Below are positions 1-6,840 of a stretch of DNA of 8,795 nt, one piece after another. Every line of letters begins with the position of its first letter. Position 1 is the first letter of the stretch. The notes beneath the pieces were generated by a model that worked only from the letters and a program-made list of their open reading frames with translations, was not told the DNA's origin and did not search any database. The stretch covers positions 1-8,795 of the forward strand of contig CAKPOI010000044.1 in assembly GCA_934169775.1 (NCBI GenBank), given 5' to 3'. Origin of the DNA: an uncultured Clostridia bacterium. Lineage in GTDB: Bacteria > Bacillota > Clostridia > TANB77 > CAG-508. Both the position numbers and the translations under genes were made by a program.

Positions 1-2727
1 GTAACAGCAAATGAATCACACGCAAAAATACAAATCGGAGATGGAACAGAATGGCAACAAACTCCAGCAACATCAAGTGAAATATTTAAAGACGGAAACA
101 GAAAAATAACATTAAATATCAATATACAAGCACAAGACTCACAAACAGAACAAATAACAAAAGTGCTAGAAATTAACTTGATATCAGATGATGTATCAAT
201 AAAAGTTGTAAAAGATGGAGAAAATGTTATAACAAACTATGACTCAACAACACACACATATAAAGAATATTTATCAAGAGACATAGAACAAGTAAGTCTA
301 ACAATAGAAGCAAATAACCAATACACAACAATAAAATCAGGAGAAACAACAGGAACACCAATCATGTCAATAAACAACATATCTGTAAAAGACCAAGAAG
401 AAGTGTATATAACATTTGTAGCAACTGCAGAATCAGGAAGAACACAAGAATACACAATACAACTATTAAGAAAATCAAGTAATGCAGATGCACAGCATAT
501 CTATGTAGACGGACAAGAAATTACAGACAGATTTGAAGATAAAGATTCAGTACCAACATGCATAGTATCAATAGGAAAAACAAAAGAAACAAGCACAATA
601 AAAGTTGTTCCAGAAAATGAATTTGCAAGTATAAAAATAGGAGACACAGAAACGGTAGTAGGAGAAAACTTACAAAAAGTAAAACTAGATTTATCAAGTG
701 GAACAATAACAGTACCAATAGTAATAACAGCACAAGATGGAACAGTAACAAAAACATATAATATAATGTTTGTACGTCTATCAAATGACACAAAAATACA
801 ATGGTTAGAAGTAAATGGAAAACACTTAATAGAAAACGAAGACGGAAACTATGAAACAACTGTAAAATCATCAGAAAAAATAGCAAAAGTAAAAATAGTA
901 TTATCAAATATCTTAGCAAAAGTAACAATGGGAGGAGAAGAAAAACAAGGACAATTAGAAGAAAACGTAATCCTACCAAATGGAGATGTAGTAAAAACAA
1001 TTACAGTAACAGCAATAGATGGAACAACAAGAACAAGTACACTAACAATTCACAAACCACAACATAATTTAGGCCTAGACAAAGTATATTTAGATGGAAG
1101 GTTAGCAACAAAGATAGATGATAACACATTTGAAATTGATGTTAAAAAAGGAACAACAAAAGCAAAAATACACGCAATAGCAAGTGATACAGAAGAATAT
1201 GTAAGCATAAAAGGAAATGCCAGAACACAAAGTGAAAATACATATACAAACTGTACACTATCAGACAAAGAAATACCAATCAAATTAACAGCAATGTTTG
1301 ATGAAGAAATAGACCAAGAAAAAGAGTATGTTTTAAAAATCAAAGAAATAGAAGAACCAAACATATTAGAAGATTTGAAAGTAAAAATCAAAGTAGACAA
1401 TGAGGAAGTAACACAAGGAGACGACGGAATCTACCTAGTAAAAGTAGACTATAGCCAAGACAACAGCTCATTATGGGCAGAAGTAACCTCAGAAACATCA
1501 CAAGTAAAAATAAAAGACAAAAATGGAGAAACATCATATAACACACCAACAAATCAAAAAAATATAAGTCTAAAAGAAAACATAACAGAAGTTACAGTAA
1601 CAGTAAAAAACGGAGCAGGGGAAGAAAAAGAGTACACAGTAAGAATACAAAAAAGACCACCTGCAATAACTGGAAAAGTAATAACACAAGCAACAGATCA
1701 AACAAAGCAAACAGCAACAATAAAGGTATATAAAACATCAGACACAAGAGATGAAAAAGATGCAGAAAATCCAAGAGAGGTAATCCAAGAAATCGAGATA
1801 AATCCAGATGGAACATACAACTTAGACCTAAAAGAAGGAGAATATGATTTAGTAGTAACAAAAACATCATATCTAGAATATAGATTAACAAATATAGTAG
1901 TAAAAGATGGGGAAACAATTACTATAGATGACATCAACATCTATGCAGGAGACCTTGACGAAAATGGAGAAATCGAAATCGAAGATTTAACAAGTATAAT
2001 AGAGAACTATGGAACAATAACAGATGACAACAAAGCACAAAAAGGAAAATACGACTTAAACGAAGACGGCATAGTAAACAAACAAGACAGAAGCATCTTA
2101 AAAGCAAACTATGGAAAAACAAACACAAAAGAACAATGGGTAAATCCAAATCCACCAGCACAAACAACAGCAAGCTCAAATGAAACATTAAACACAGCAA
2201 TAAACTCAGCAGTATCAAATGTAGCATCACAAGCAAAAGCATTTACAGGGGCAAGCACAAACAATACAGCAACACAAACACAAAACTTTGTAAAGCCATT
2301 AAAAAGTACATATACAATAACATCAGCATATGGAACAAGAGTACATCCAACAACAGGAGAAGTAAAAAAACATACAGGAATAGACTTAGCAGGAACACAC
2401 CATGCAGAAGTAGTCTCAGTAGCAGATGGAGAAGTAACATATGCAGGAGTACAAAAAGGATTTGGTAACAGTGTAGAAATCAAGCATATTGTAAATGGGG
2501 AAACAATATACAGCTTCTACGCACACTTATCAAGAATAGATGTACAAAAAGGTCAAAAGGTAAAACAAGGAGAAACAATAGGACTAGAAGGAGGAGACCC
2601 ACAAACAGACCCAAATGTCGGAAACTCAACAGGTCACCACCTACACTTCGAGCTAAGAAAAGCAAGTGGATACGGAAATGACATAGACCCAACTAGTGTT
2701 TTCGGGGCCGGAGCAAAAAAGCATTAA
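1..2727 (+). CDS. Secreted multidomain protein: beta-sandwich repeats, dockerin, M23 peptidase (5' end outside window)
   Basis: The frame is open from base 1, so the GTG at 163 is internal and the true start and any signal peptide lie upstream; 908 residues are visible. About five cadherin-like beta-sandwich units of 85-105 residues follow one another, each ending in a YTIQLLRK-like strand (seen near residues 152, 253, 345, 441 and 546). Residues ~554-645 resemble a carboxypeptidase-regulatory/prealbumin-like sandwich. A type I dockerin spans ~649-709, with both calcium loops canonical (D651-x-D-x-N-G-E...D662 and D685-x-N-x-D-G-I...D696). A Ser/Thr/Ala/Asn-rich linker leads to a LytM/M23 domain (~758-900) with H791-x3-D795, H842 in YAHL and H880-L-H882, the zinc and catalytic residues of active family members. 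Family knowledge: M23 enzymes cut peptidoglycan cross-bridges, and dockerins bind cohesins. Cell-surface wall remodelling is inferred. Confidence 0.93.
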   Translation, partial: VTANESHAKIQIGDGTEWQQTPATSSEIFKDGNRKITLNINIQAQDSQTEQITKVLEINLISDDVSIKVVKDGENVITNYDSTTHTYKEYLSRDIEQVSLTIEANNQYTTIKSGETTGTPIMSINNISVKDQEEVYITFVATAESGRTQEYTIQLLRKSSNADAQHIYVDGQEITDRFEDKDSVPTCIVSIGKTKETSTIKVVPENEFASIKIGDTETVVGENLQKVKLDLSSGTITVPIVITAQDGTVTKTYNIMFVRLSNDTKIQWLEVNGKHLIENEDGNYETTVKSSEKIAKVKIVLSNILAKVTMGGEEKQGQLEENVILPNGDVVKTITVTAIDGTTRTSTLTIHKPQHNLGLDKVYLDGRLATKIDDNTFEIDVKKGTTKAKIHAIASDTEEYVSIKGNARTQSENTYTNCTLSDKEIPIKLTAMFDEEIDQEKEYVLKIKEIEEPNILEDLKVKIKVDNEEVTQGDDGIYLVKVDYSQDNSSLWAEVTSETSQVKIKDKNGETSYNTPTNQKNISLKENITEVTVTVKNGAGEEKEYTVRIQKRPPAITGKVITQATDQTKQTATIKVYKTSDTRDEKDAENPREVIQEIEINPDGTYNLDLKEGEYDLVVTKTSYLEYRLTNIVVKDGETITIDDINIYAGDLDENGEIEIEDLTSIIENYGTITDDNKAQKGKYDLNEDGIVNKQDRSILKANYGKTNTKEQWVNPNPPAQTTASSNETLNTAINSAVSNVASQAKAFTGASTNNTATQTQNFVKPLKSTYTITSAYGTRVHPTTGEVKKHTGIDLAGTHHAEVVSVADGEVTYAGVQKGFGNSVEIKHIVNGETIYSFYAHLSRIDVQKGQKVKQGETIGLEGGDPQTDPNVGNSTGHHLHFELRKASGYGNDIDPTSVFGAGAKKH

Positions 2728-2746
2728 TGCTTTTTGGATCCAGCCC
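2705..2746 (+). terminator. Long imperfect hairpin overlapping the stop codon of the M23 gene
   Basis: The core is a perfect palindrome at 2716-2735 (AAAAAGCA, TTAA loop, TGCTTTTT) spanning the TAA stop at 2725-2727. It is extended by GGA 2710-2712 with TCC 2739-2741 and GGGC 2705-2708 with GCCC 2743-2746, separated by a symmetric 3x3 internal loop and one mismatch. The descending U run lies within the stem rather than after it, so it is not a perfect Rho-independent terminator. It may help end the upstream transcript or protect its 3' end. Confidence 0.5.
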
Positions 2747-2799
2747 AAAAACACACCTAAAGAAAAAAGACGATTAAAAATCAGTAAAAAATACTTGCA

Positions 2800-2840
2800 A
2801 AAAATATTACAAAAATATTAAATTTTTGTAATATTTTTCT
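2800..2840 (+). terminator. A/U-rich terminator hairpin downstream of the M23 gene
   Basis: A perfect 17-bp inverted repeat (2800-2816 with 2822-2838) surrounds a 5-nt loop, ATTAA. The right arm ends in five T's followed by CTTT. Because the stem is AT-rich and its left arm starts with five A's, it could work on either strand. It separates the M23 gene from the promoter at 2846-2874. Confidence 0.65.
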
Positions 2841-2845
2841 TTATC

Positions 2846-2874
2846 AAGACAAAAAAAGGCTTTTATAGTATAAT
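2846..2874 (+). promoter_or_regulatory. Sigma-70-type promoter upstream of the small ORF
   Basis: The -10 is a perfect TATAAT at 2869-2874. A 17-base spacer separates it from AAGACA (2846-2851), which matches the consensus TTGACA at four of six positions. The predicted transcript starts near 2881 and would carry the GGAGAG at 2897-2902 and the small ORF at 2912. Confidence 0.55.
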
Positions 2875-2911
2875 TACAAAAAATTTATATGTTTTTGGAG
2901 AGAAAAAATTA

Positions 2912-2974
2912 ATGAATAAAAAAATTTTAGAAATAGATAGATTTAATGTAATATATATTGCAAATATGATTTGA
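2912..2974 (+). CDS. Possible 20-residue peptide or truncated gene remnant
   Basis: ATG at 2912 is preceded by GGAGAG (2897-2902, about 9 bases away) and by a good promoter, and the frame closes at TGA 2972-2974. The peptide begins MNKKILEIDR and ends in a short hydrophobic stretch (VIYIANMI). I do not recognise it. Two readings are open: a real small or leader peptide, or the surviving start of a decayed gene whose remainder is lost before the methyltransferase promoter. The expression signals are better than chance would usually supply, but the length is too short to judge coding potential. Confidence 0.3.
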   Translation: MNKKILEIDRFNVIYIANMI

Positions 2975-3057
2975 TTTCATCTAGTATAAATATGAATTTG
3001 GTGTGACATATGATTGACAAACATACACTAGGAATAAATTTTATATTATAAAATTTA

Positions 3058-3113
3058 TTGAAATAAAATACACAATATGATATTATAAATACACAAAAAG
3101 CAAACAGGAGGAG
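3058..3113 (+). promoter_or_regulatory. Promoter and Shine-Dalgarno of the DNA methyltransferase gene
   Basis: TTGAAA (3058-3063), a 17-base spacer and TATTAT (3081-3086) form a plausible promoter. AGGAGGAG at 3106-3113 is a near-complete Shine-Dalgarno placed 7 bases before ATG 3121, which fixes the start. An upstream TTGACA at 3014-3019 has no -10 at normal spacing (TATATT lies 22 bases away), so it is the less likely site. Confidence 0.6.
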
Positions 3114-3120
3114 TTCAAAA

Positions 3121-5169
3121 ATGGACGAAAGAATCACAGCACATTTTGAAGGAATAAACAATGAAATATTAACAAATACACTATTTGAAATAAACAAATA
3201 CTTTGACAAAGACCTAAAAAAATATTACAAAGAATACAAAGAAGAAAATGGAGTAACATTGGACTCATTCCAAAGAAAAATGTTAAAAAATTATTTTTAT
3301 TACAACCAAGAAAATGTATTAGAAGAATTAGGAATACAAGAATTCCCAAAAATAAAATATAATAATGAACAATTAAGAGATATAGAAGAAAAAACAATAA
3401 CAAAAATAGAAGGAAAAAACTCAGAAAAAATAATAAACTCAATAAAAACAAGAGTAAAAGAAATAAACAAATACAACACAGAAAAAGAAAAAAGCCAAAA
3501 ATGGCTAGAAAAATACAGTGATTATGAAACACCATCATTAATAATATTAAATATAAATCAAAAATTAATCGACAAACTAAAAGAAAATTACGAAAGTAAA
3601 ATATACTCTATAATAAACAACATTTATGAAAAACTAGCAAACTACAGACATGTAGCAATAGTAATGAAAGAAAATATAATAGTAAACAATCAAGATATAA
3701 CATGGGATCTATTATCTAATATAGCAATATATATGGAAAACTTTATAGAATTCAAAGGAAAATTCAAGGCATTTCATAAAAATAAAAAAATACAAGAAAT
3801 GAACGAATTTTTAAAAAACAAAATAAATGGAACAGAATACAAAAAAGATGTAGAAGAATTTTATAACAGCATATCAACAGGATTCACATTTAATGATTTA
3901 CTAATTTCAGAAGACGAAAAAGAAAAAGTGTTAATAATGCGAAAAATAAAATTAGATGAAAGACAAATACTGTGCCCAGCATGTTTAAAAGCAACTTCAA
4001 GAGGCAACTCATATCCATTAATATTTCTAAAAAGTTGGGAATGTCAAAATCCAGACTGTCCAGAAAGAAGCAAATCAGGAAGAGGAAAAAGATATGATGA
4101 ATATGGAGTATATAGATATTTTAAGTTAGTAGAAAACAATACAAATAATATAATAGACAGACAAATGTACATTGATTGGCACAGAGATATATTTAATCCA
4201 AAACTAGACATATATCAAATGTTAATAATGTATTACACATGGAATCAAGAAAAAGTATATATAATAAATGACGAATATATAGAAGAATATAAAACCAGAA
4301 CAATTGTAAAACAAGAAATAAATGAAGAAGAATTACAAGAAAACATATCAATAGAAAATTTAAAAATTTATCAATATCTAAATAAAATAAATGAATATAT
4401 AATAGAAAATAGAAGATATGAAAAAGAACAATTAAAAGAAGAACTAATTATAAAAAACGAAGATTCAACTACAGGAATAAACAAAATAGAAGAAGGAACA
4501 ATAGGAGCAGCAATAACATCACCACCATATTATAATGCTAGAGAATACTCATCATGGCCAAATTTTATAACATATTTAATAGATATGATGTCAAATGCAA
4601 AAGCAATCTATAATGCAAGTGCAAAAGATGCTACATATTTGTATAATGTAGGAGATATAGTAGACACAGACAATGTATATATATCTTCAAATATGTCAAA
4701 AAGAAGAATAATGCTTGGTTTTTATAGTACATTAGCATTTAAAATAGCAGGATTTAAACTAACAGGAAATATCATTTGGGATAAAGGAGAAGTAGAATCA
4801 AAAAGAAATTCAACAGTCAATCTATGCTCAGGATATGTAAAATATGTAAATTGTTATGAACATATTTTAATATTTAAAAAAGAATATGAACAAATATCTG
4901 AATCAAAAGTTTGTAAAATAAAACCAGTATATAAAATAAACTCAAAAGGTGAAAACATATTAGGACATACAGCTCCATACCCAATAGAGTTAGTTGAATT
5001 AATAAAGCCATATGTAAATAAAAATTTGTATGTACTTGACCCATTTTTAGGAAGCGGAACAACTGGCATATGGTGTAAAATTAACGGATATAAATTTATA
5101 GGATATGAAATAAACAAAAACTATTTTGAATTATGCGAACAAAGAATAAATAAAGGAGAAAGGGATTAA
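3121..5169 (+). CDS. Beta-class DNA methyltransferase (N4-cytosine or N6-adenine) with N-terminal extension and zinc ribbon
   Basis: The protein has 682 residues. The catalytic part lies in the C-terminal third: motif IV T466-S-P-P-Y470, a target-recognition stretch, a motif VIII-like segment (NCYEHILIFKK), motif X (HTAPYPIELVELI), motif I D640-P-F-L-G-S-G-T-T and the acidic GYE663 of motif II. The order IV-TRD-X-I is that of beta-class amino-methyltransferases, which move a methyl group from SAM to an exocyclic amine. SPPY favours N4-cytosine but does not settle it. Residues 1-280 are Lys/Glu-rich and apparently helical, with no family I recognise. A zinc ribbon follows (C285-x2-C288, C308-x4-C313), possibly for DNA contact. 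No restriction endonuclease is visible nearby, so it may be a solitary enzyme, or the N-terminus may hold a partner activity. A nucleotide pyrophosphatase gene follows 50 bases downstream. Confidence 0.88.
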   Translation: MDERITAHFEGINNEILTNTLFEINKYFDKDLKKYYKEYKEENGVTLDSFQRKMLKNYFYYNQENVLEELGIQEFPKIKYNNEQLRDIEEKTITKIEGKNSEKIINSIKTRVKEINKYNTEKEKSQKWLEKYSDYETPSLIILNINQKLIDKLKENYESKIYSIINNIYEKLANYRHVAIVMKENIIVNNQDITWDLLSNIAIYMENFIEFKGKFKAFHKNKKIQEMNEFLKNKINGTEYKKDVEEFYNSISTGFTFNDLLISEDEKEKVLIMRKIKLDERQILCPACLKATSRGNSYPLIFLKSWECQNPDCPERSKSGRGKRYDEYGVYRYFKLVENNTNNIIDRQMYIDWHRDIFNPKLDIYQMLIMYYTWNQEKVYIINDEYIEEYKTRTIVKQEINEEELQENISIENLKIYQYLNKINEYIIENRRYEKEQLKEELIIKNEDSTTGINKIEEGTIGAAITSPPYYNAREYSSWPNFITYLIDMMSNAKAIYNASAKDATYLYNVGDIVDTDNVYISSNMSKRRIMLGFYSTLAFKIAGFKLTGNIIWDKGEVESKRNSTVNLCSGYVKYVNCYEHILIFKKEYEQISESKVCKIKPVYKINSKGENILGHTAPYPIELVELIKPYVNKNLYVLDPFLGSGTTGIWCKINGYKFIGYEINKNYFELCEQRINKGERD

Positions 5170-5204
5170 TCAATTATAGATTAATATTTCTATATAATTG
5201 ATTA
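5167..5204 (+). other. Intergenic hairpin between methyltransferase and pyrophosphatase genes
   Basis: A perfect 12-bp inverted repeat (5167-5178 with 5193-5204) begins at the methyltransferase stop codon and encloses a 14-base loop. No U tract follows (ACGAGAAATAATAA), so a simple intrinsic terminator is unlikely. It could stabilise the upstream mRNA end or lower readthrough into the downstream gene. Confidence 0.4.
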
Positions 5205-5219
5205 TACGAGAAATAATAA

Positions 5220-5804
5220 ATGAGAAATGATATGAACGAAATAGTATTTGTAACTCACAATAAAGGCAAAATAGCGTCAGCTAATAAGCAACTAGATGGC
5301 GTAAATTTTAAAGTATTTGAGTACGATTTAGAAGAACCAAGAAGTGATGATATAAAATATATATCAAAATATAAAGTAATGGAAGCATACAAATTAGTAA
5401 ACAAACCATGTATTTCTCTAGACAGTGGTTTTTGGATAGATGAACTAGATGGATTTCCCAGAGCTTTTGTAAATTTTGCTTTAGATACAATAGGAATAGC
5501 AGGCATACTAAAATTAATGGAAGGCAAAGAAAACAGAAAATGTAGATTTACAGAATGTTTATCATATTATGATGGAAATGAACTACATCAGTTTATGGGA
5601 AAACATGAAGGAACTTTAGCTAGTGAAGCTTTAGGAAATGATACAGATAAAAAATGGTCTGACTTATGGTACATATATCAGCCTTGTGGATACAACAAAA
5701 CTTTAGCACAAATGACAGATGAAGAAAGAGCAAATAGAAAGAAATATGATTCTGTAGATTCTATGAGAGAATTTTCAAAATGGTATAAAAATATTATAAC
5801 ATAA
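5220..5804 (+). CDS. HAM1/ITPA-family nucleoside triphosphate pyrophosphatase, divergent
   Basis: The protein has 194 residues from ATG 5220, or 190 from ATG 5232. Both starts have weak Shine-Dalgarno sites; MNEIVFVTHN from 5232 matches the usual family N-terminus better. The hallmark N-terminal motif THNKGK is present, as is the SLDSGF segment carrying the catalytic-type aspartate (D68 from the first start), followed by DGFPRAF, which corresponds to the GxPGxY region. A GYNKTLAQMTDEE block matches GYxxTxAEMxxxEK of inosine triphosphatases. Family members hydrolyse dITP/ITP/XTP to the monophosphate and pyrophosphate in the cytoplasm. The base-contacting Ser-His-Arg normally found just after that block is missing (RANRKKYDSVDSM instead), so the substrate may differ. 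The gene lies 50 bases after the methyltransferase gene and may be cotranscribed with it. Confidence 0.82.
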   Translation: MRNDMNEIVFVTHNKGKIASANKQLDGVNFKVFEYDLEEPRSDDIKYISKYKVMEAYKLVNKPCISLDSGFWIDELDGFPRAFVNFALDTIGIAGILKLMEGKENRKCRFTECLSYYDGNELHQFMGKHEGTLASEALGNDTDKKWSDLWYIYQPCGYNKTLAQMTDEERANRKKYDSVDSMREFSKWYKNIIT

Positions 5805-5828
5805 TAATAAATGATTGGAATGATAATA

Positions 5829-6412
5829 ATGTATAGAATATATGAAAAAGTACAAAAATCACAAGAATAGGATATTCAGAAGATGAAATCACTCAAATTT
5901 TATCACAAATGTGCATAATTGGGTACGCAACTGATATTAAATTAAATGCTCAATATAGAGAAAAAAGAAATATAAAATCAACTTGCTTATCTTTTGGAGA
6001 TGTAAATGATGGAGACGTTGGAGTTCCAAAAGGGATACAAGAGGCTACAAAGAAACAAGGAACAATATTTTATGACGAAGGATATTACTTTAATTATGGA
6101 AATGGAGAACATAGTTTAAAAAGTTATTTAATTCAAAATGATGCATTATCATTAGGAATCTCAAGTGTTTTAACAAAAGCATTAAGTAACTCAATAAGAA
6201 ATCAAGAAAGCCCTAATTTTGAATTCCTATCTCAAAACTTATTAACAGAAGATCTTAAACAAATTATTACTGAATTACAAAAAGGCAAGAAGAAACAAGA
6301 CATTACACAAATAATAGACGAAAAAATAAACTACAGCTTACCAGAAAAATTGAATACTTTAATAACGGAAGATTATCAACTAACAATTGAAGATACTGAA
6401 ATTATAAGGTAA
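5829..6412 (+). pseudogene. Unrecognised gene, apparently frameshifted near its 5' end
   Basis: A frame starting at ATG 5829 (in-frame ATGs also at 5811 and 5820) reads MYRIYEKVQKSQE and stops at TAG 5868-5870. The next frame is open from 5846 to the TAA at 6410-6412, and nothing resembling an RBS precedes its first ATG at 5909. Adding one A to the A5 run at 5855-5859 joins the two as ...EKVQKITRIGYSEDEITQ..., a 194-residue protein. I recognise no domain. The visible part is soluble, has no membrane segment, contains a Gly/Asp-rich patch (FGDVNDGDVGVP) and ends in a Lys-rich helical region. It follows the pyrophosphatase gene by about 25 bases. A sequencing or assembly error is as likely as real decay. 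Confidence 0.6.
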
Positions 6413-6432
6413 ATAATAAAATAACTAAATTT

Positions 6433-6461
6433 TTGACAGATTCATTATTTTATGTTATATT
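6433..6461 (+). promoter_or_regulatory. Strong promoter driving the candidate structured RNA
   Basis: TTGACA (6433-6438), a 17-base spacer and TATATT (6456-6461), with a TG at 6453-6454 in extended -10 position. Transcription should start near 6467-6469, which is just where the closing stem of the RNA at 6468-6571 begins. That leaves no 5' leader and no Shine-Dalgarno. Confidence 0.7.
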
Positions 6462-6467
6462 ATTACA

Positions 6468-6571
6468 ATGAAAGGCCTTTGTTCAAAAAGCATGTTACTC
6501 ATATTTTTTTTGCTGGAATATTGGATTCCACCATTTGAATTATCGTGGGGCATTGCATGAACAAAGACCTT
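6468..6571 (+). ncRNA. Candidate structured small RNA, rod-like with paired ends
   Basis: The first bases after the predicted start pair with the 3' end: 6472-6485 and 6558-6571 form a 14-bp stem with one mismatch (C6476/A6567). Inside it, GCATG 6490-6494 pairs with CATTGC 6551-6556 with one bulged T, and TGGAAT 6514-6519 pairs with ATTCCA 6525-6530 around a 5-nt loop; the stretches between these can form weak, interrupted pairing. The result is a roughly 105-nt rod with internal bubbles. I cannot assign it to a family; it lacks SRP RNA, tmRNA and RNase P hallmarks and is short for 6S RNA. No U-rich terminator follows directly. A 30-codon ORF (ATG 6468 to TGA 6558-6560) lies inside but would be leaderless. 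Confidence 0.5.
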
Positions 6572-6646
6572 ATCTGATTTAAATAGATATGTATTATATT
6601 TTGCATATAAAATCTTTTAAAATATTTTTTTTGGAGAATTATAGAG

Positions 6647-6652
6647 TATAAT
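6647..6652 (+). promoter_or_regulatory. -10 element of the toxin-like mRNA
   Basis: A perfect TATAAT, predicting a start near 6659. The -35 region is only an A/T tract (TTTTTT at 6624-6629 with 17-base spacing), so the promoter is either weak or assisted by the upstream A/T run. The predicted 5' end can form either TCCTT/AAGGA (6660-6664 with 6669-6673) or TCAAAG/CTTTGA (6666-6671 with 6677-6682), which are mutually exclusive hairpins just upstream of the ribosome binding site. Confidence 0.5.
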
Positions 6653-6690
6653 GCATTTATCCTTTTCAAAGGAAATCTTTGAGAAAGTAG

Positions 6691-6717
6691 GTGAACATTT
6701 TGAGTTCATTTGACTTA
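6691..6717 (+). repeat. Direct repeat A, over the toxin start codon
   Basis: The 27-base unit has GTGAACATTT, GAGTTC and GACTTA in common with repeat B at 6871-6895. The two differ by one T and by ATTT versus TTC between blocks. The repeat covers part of the Shine-Dalgarno (AGGTGA 6689-6694) and the TTG start, so an RNA made from the opposite strand of repeat B would pair here. Confidence 0.85.
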
Positions 6718-6789
6718 ATATGGCGTCTTATTGCTTTATTATTACTTAGCTTAAGTGGTAGCAATAAAGATGACAATTCTCAAGACTAG
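6700..6789 (+). CDS. Small hydrophobic peptide, candidate type I toxin (29 residues)
   Basis: TTG at 6700 follows AGGTGA (6689-6694), a perfect match to part of the anti-Shine-Dalgarno complement with a 5-base gap. An in-frame TAG at 6688-6690 limits the start to this TTG or GTG 6691, which overlaps the RBS. The peptide is MSSFDLIWRLIALLLLSLSG followed by a polar acidic tail (SNKDDNSQD), giving one probable membrane segment (~6-19, with Arg9). Short membrane peptides with a charged tail are typical of type I toxins. I do not recognise the sequence and it does not resemble Fst, TxpA or Ldr. The gene sits opposite a convergent antisense RNA with shared direct repeats, which is the main reason to call it a toxin. 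Confidence 0.6.
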   Translation: MSSFDLIWRLIALLLLSLSGSNKDDNSQD

Positions 6790-6791
6790 CA

Positions 6792-6835
6792 AAAGCTAGG
6801 AGGCAGTCTGACCAACTACCTTTATTTTGTTTTTG
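6792..6835 (+). terminator. Probable terminator of the toxin-like mRNA
   Basis: An interrupted stem pairs AAAG 6792-6795 with CTTT 6820-6823, TAG 6797-6799 with CTA 6816-6818 and GG 6802-6803 with CC 6812-6813. A C/C mismatch and a 2x2 internal loop lie between them, and the terminal loop is CAGTCTGA. The U-rich tail ATTTTGTTTTTG follows. A competing hairpin, CTAGC-AAAA-GCTAG (6786-6799), overlaps the stop codon. The stem is weak, so 3' end formation here is only likely. Confidence 0.45.
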
Positions 6836-6840
6836 TACAC

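Noticed and set aside
163..165. GTG as the start of the large first protein
   Set aside because: The same frame is open back to base 1 and encodes more repeat-like sequence, so the gene begins outside the window.
237..2692. Many minus-strand open frames opposite the first gene
   Set aside because: Their leucine-, valine- and phenylalanine-rich translations come from the A-rich coding strand read backwards, and none has an RBS or domain.
3014..3047. TTGACA as the main promoter of the methyltransferase gene
   Set aside because: The nearest -10-like hexamer is 22 bases away, while TTGAAA-17-TATTAT downstream has correct spacing.
6468..6571. Integron attC site or 6S RNA
   Set aside because: The outer bases do not have the attC core arrangement, and the length is well below typical 6S RNA; only an unnamed structured RNA is supported.
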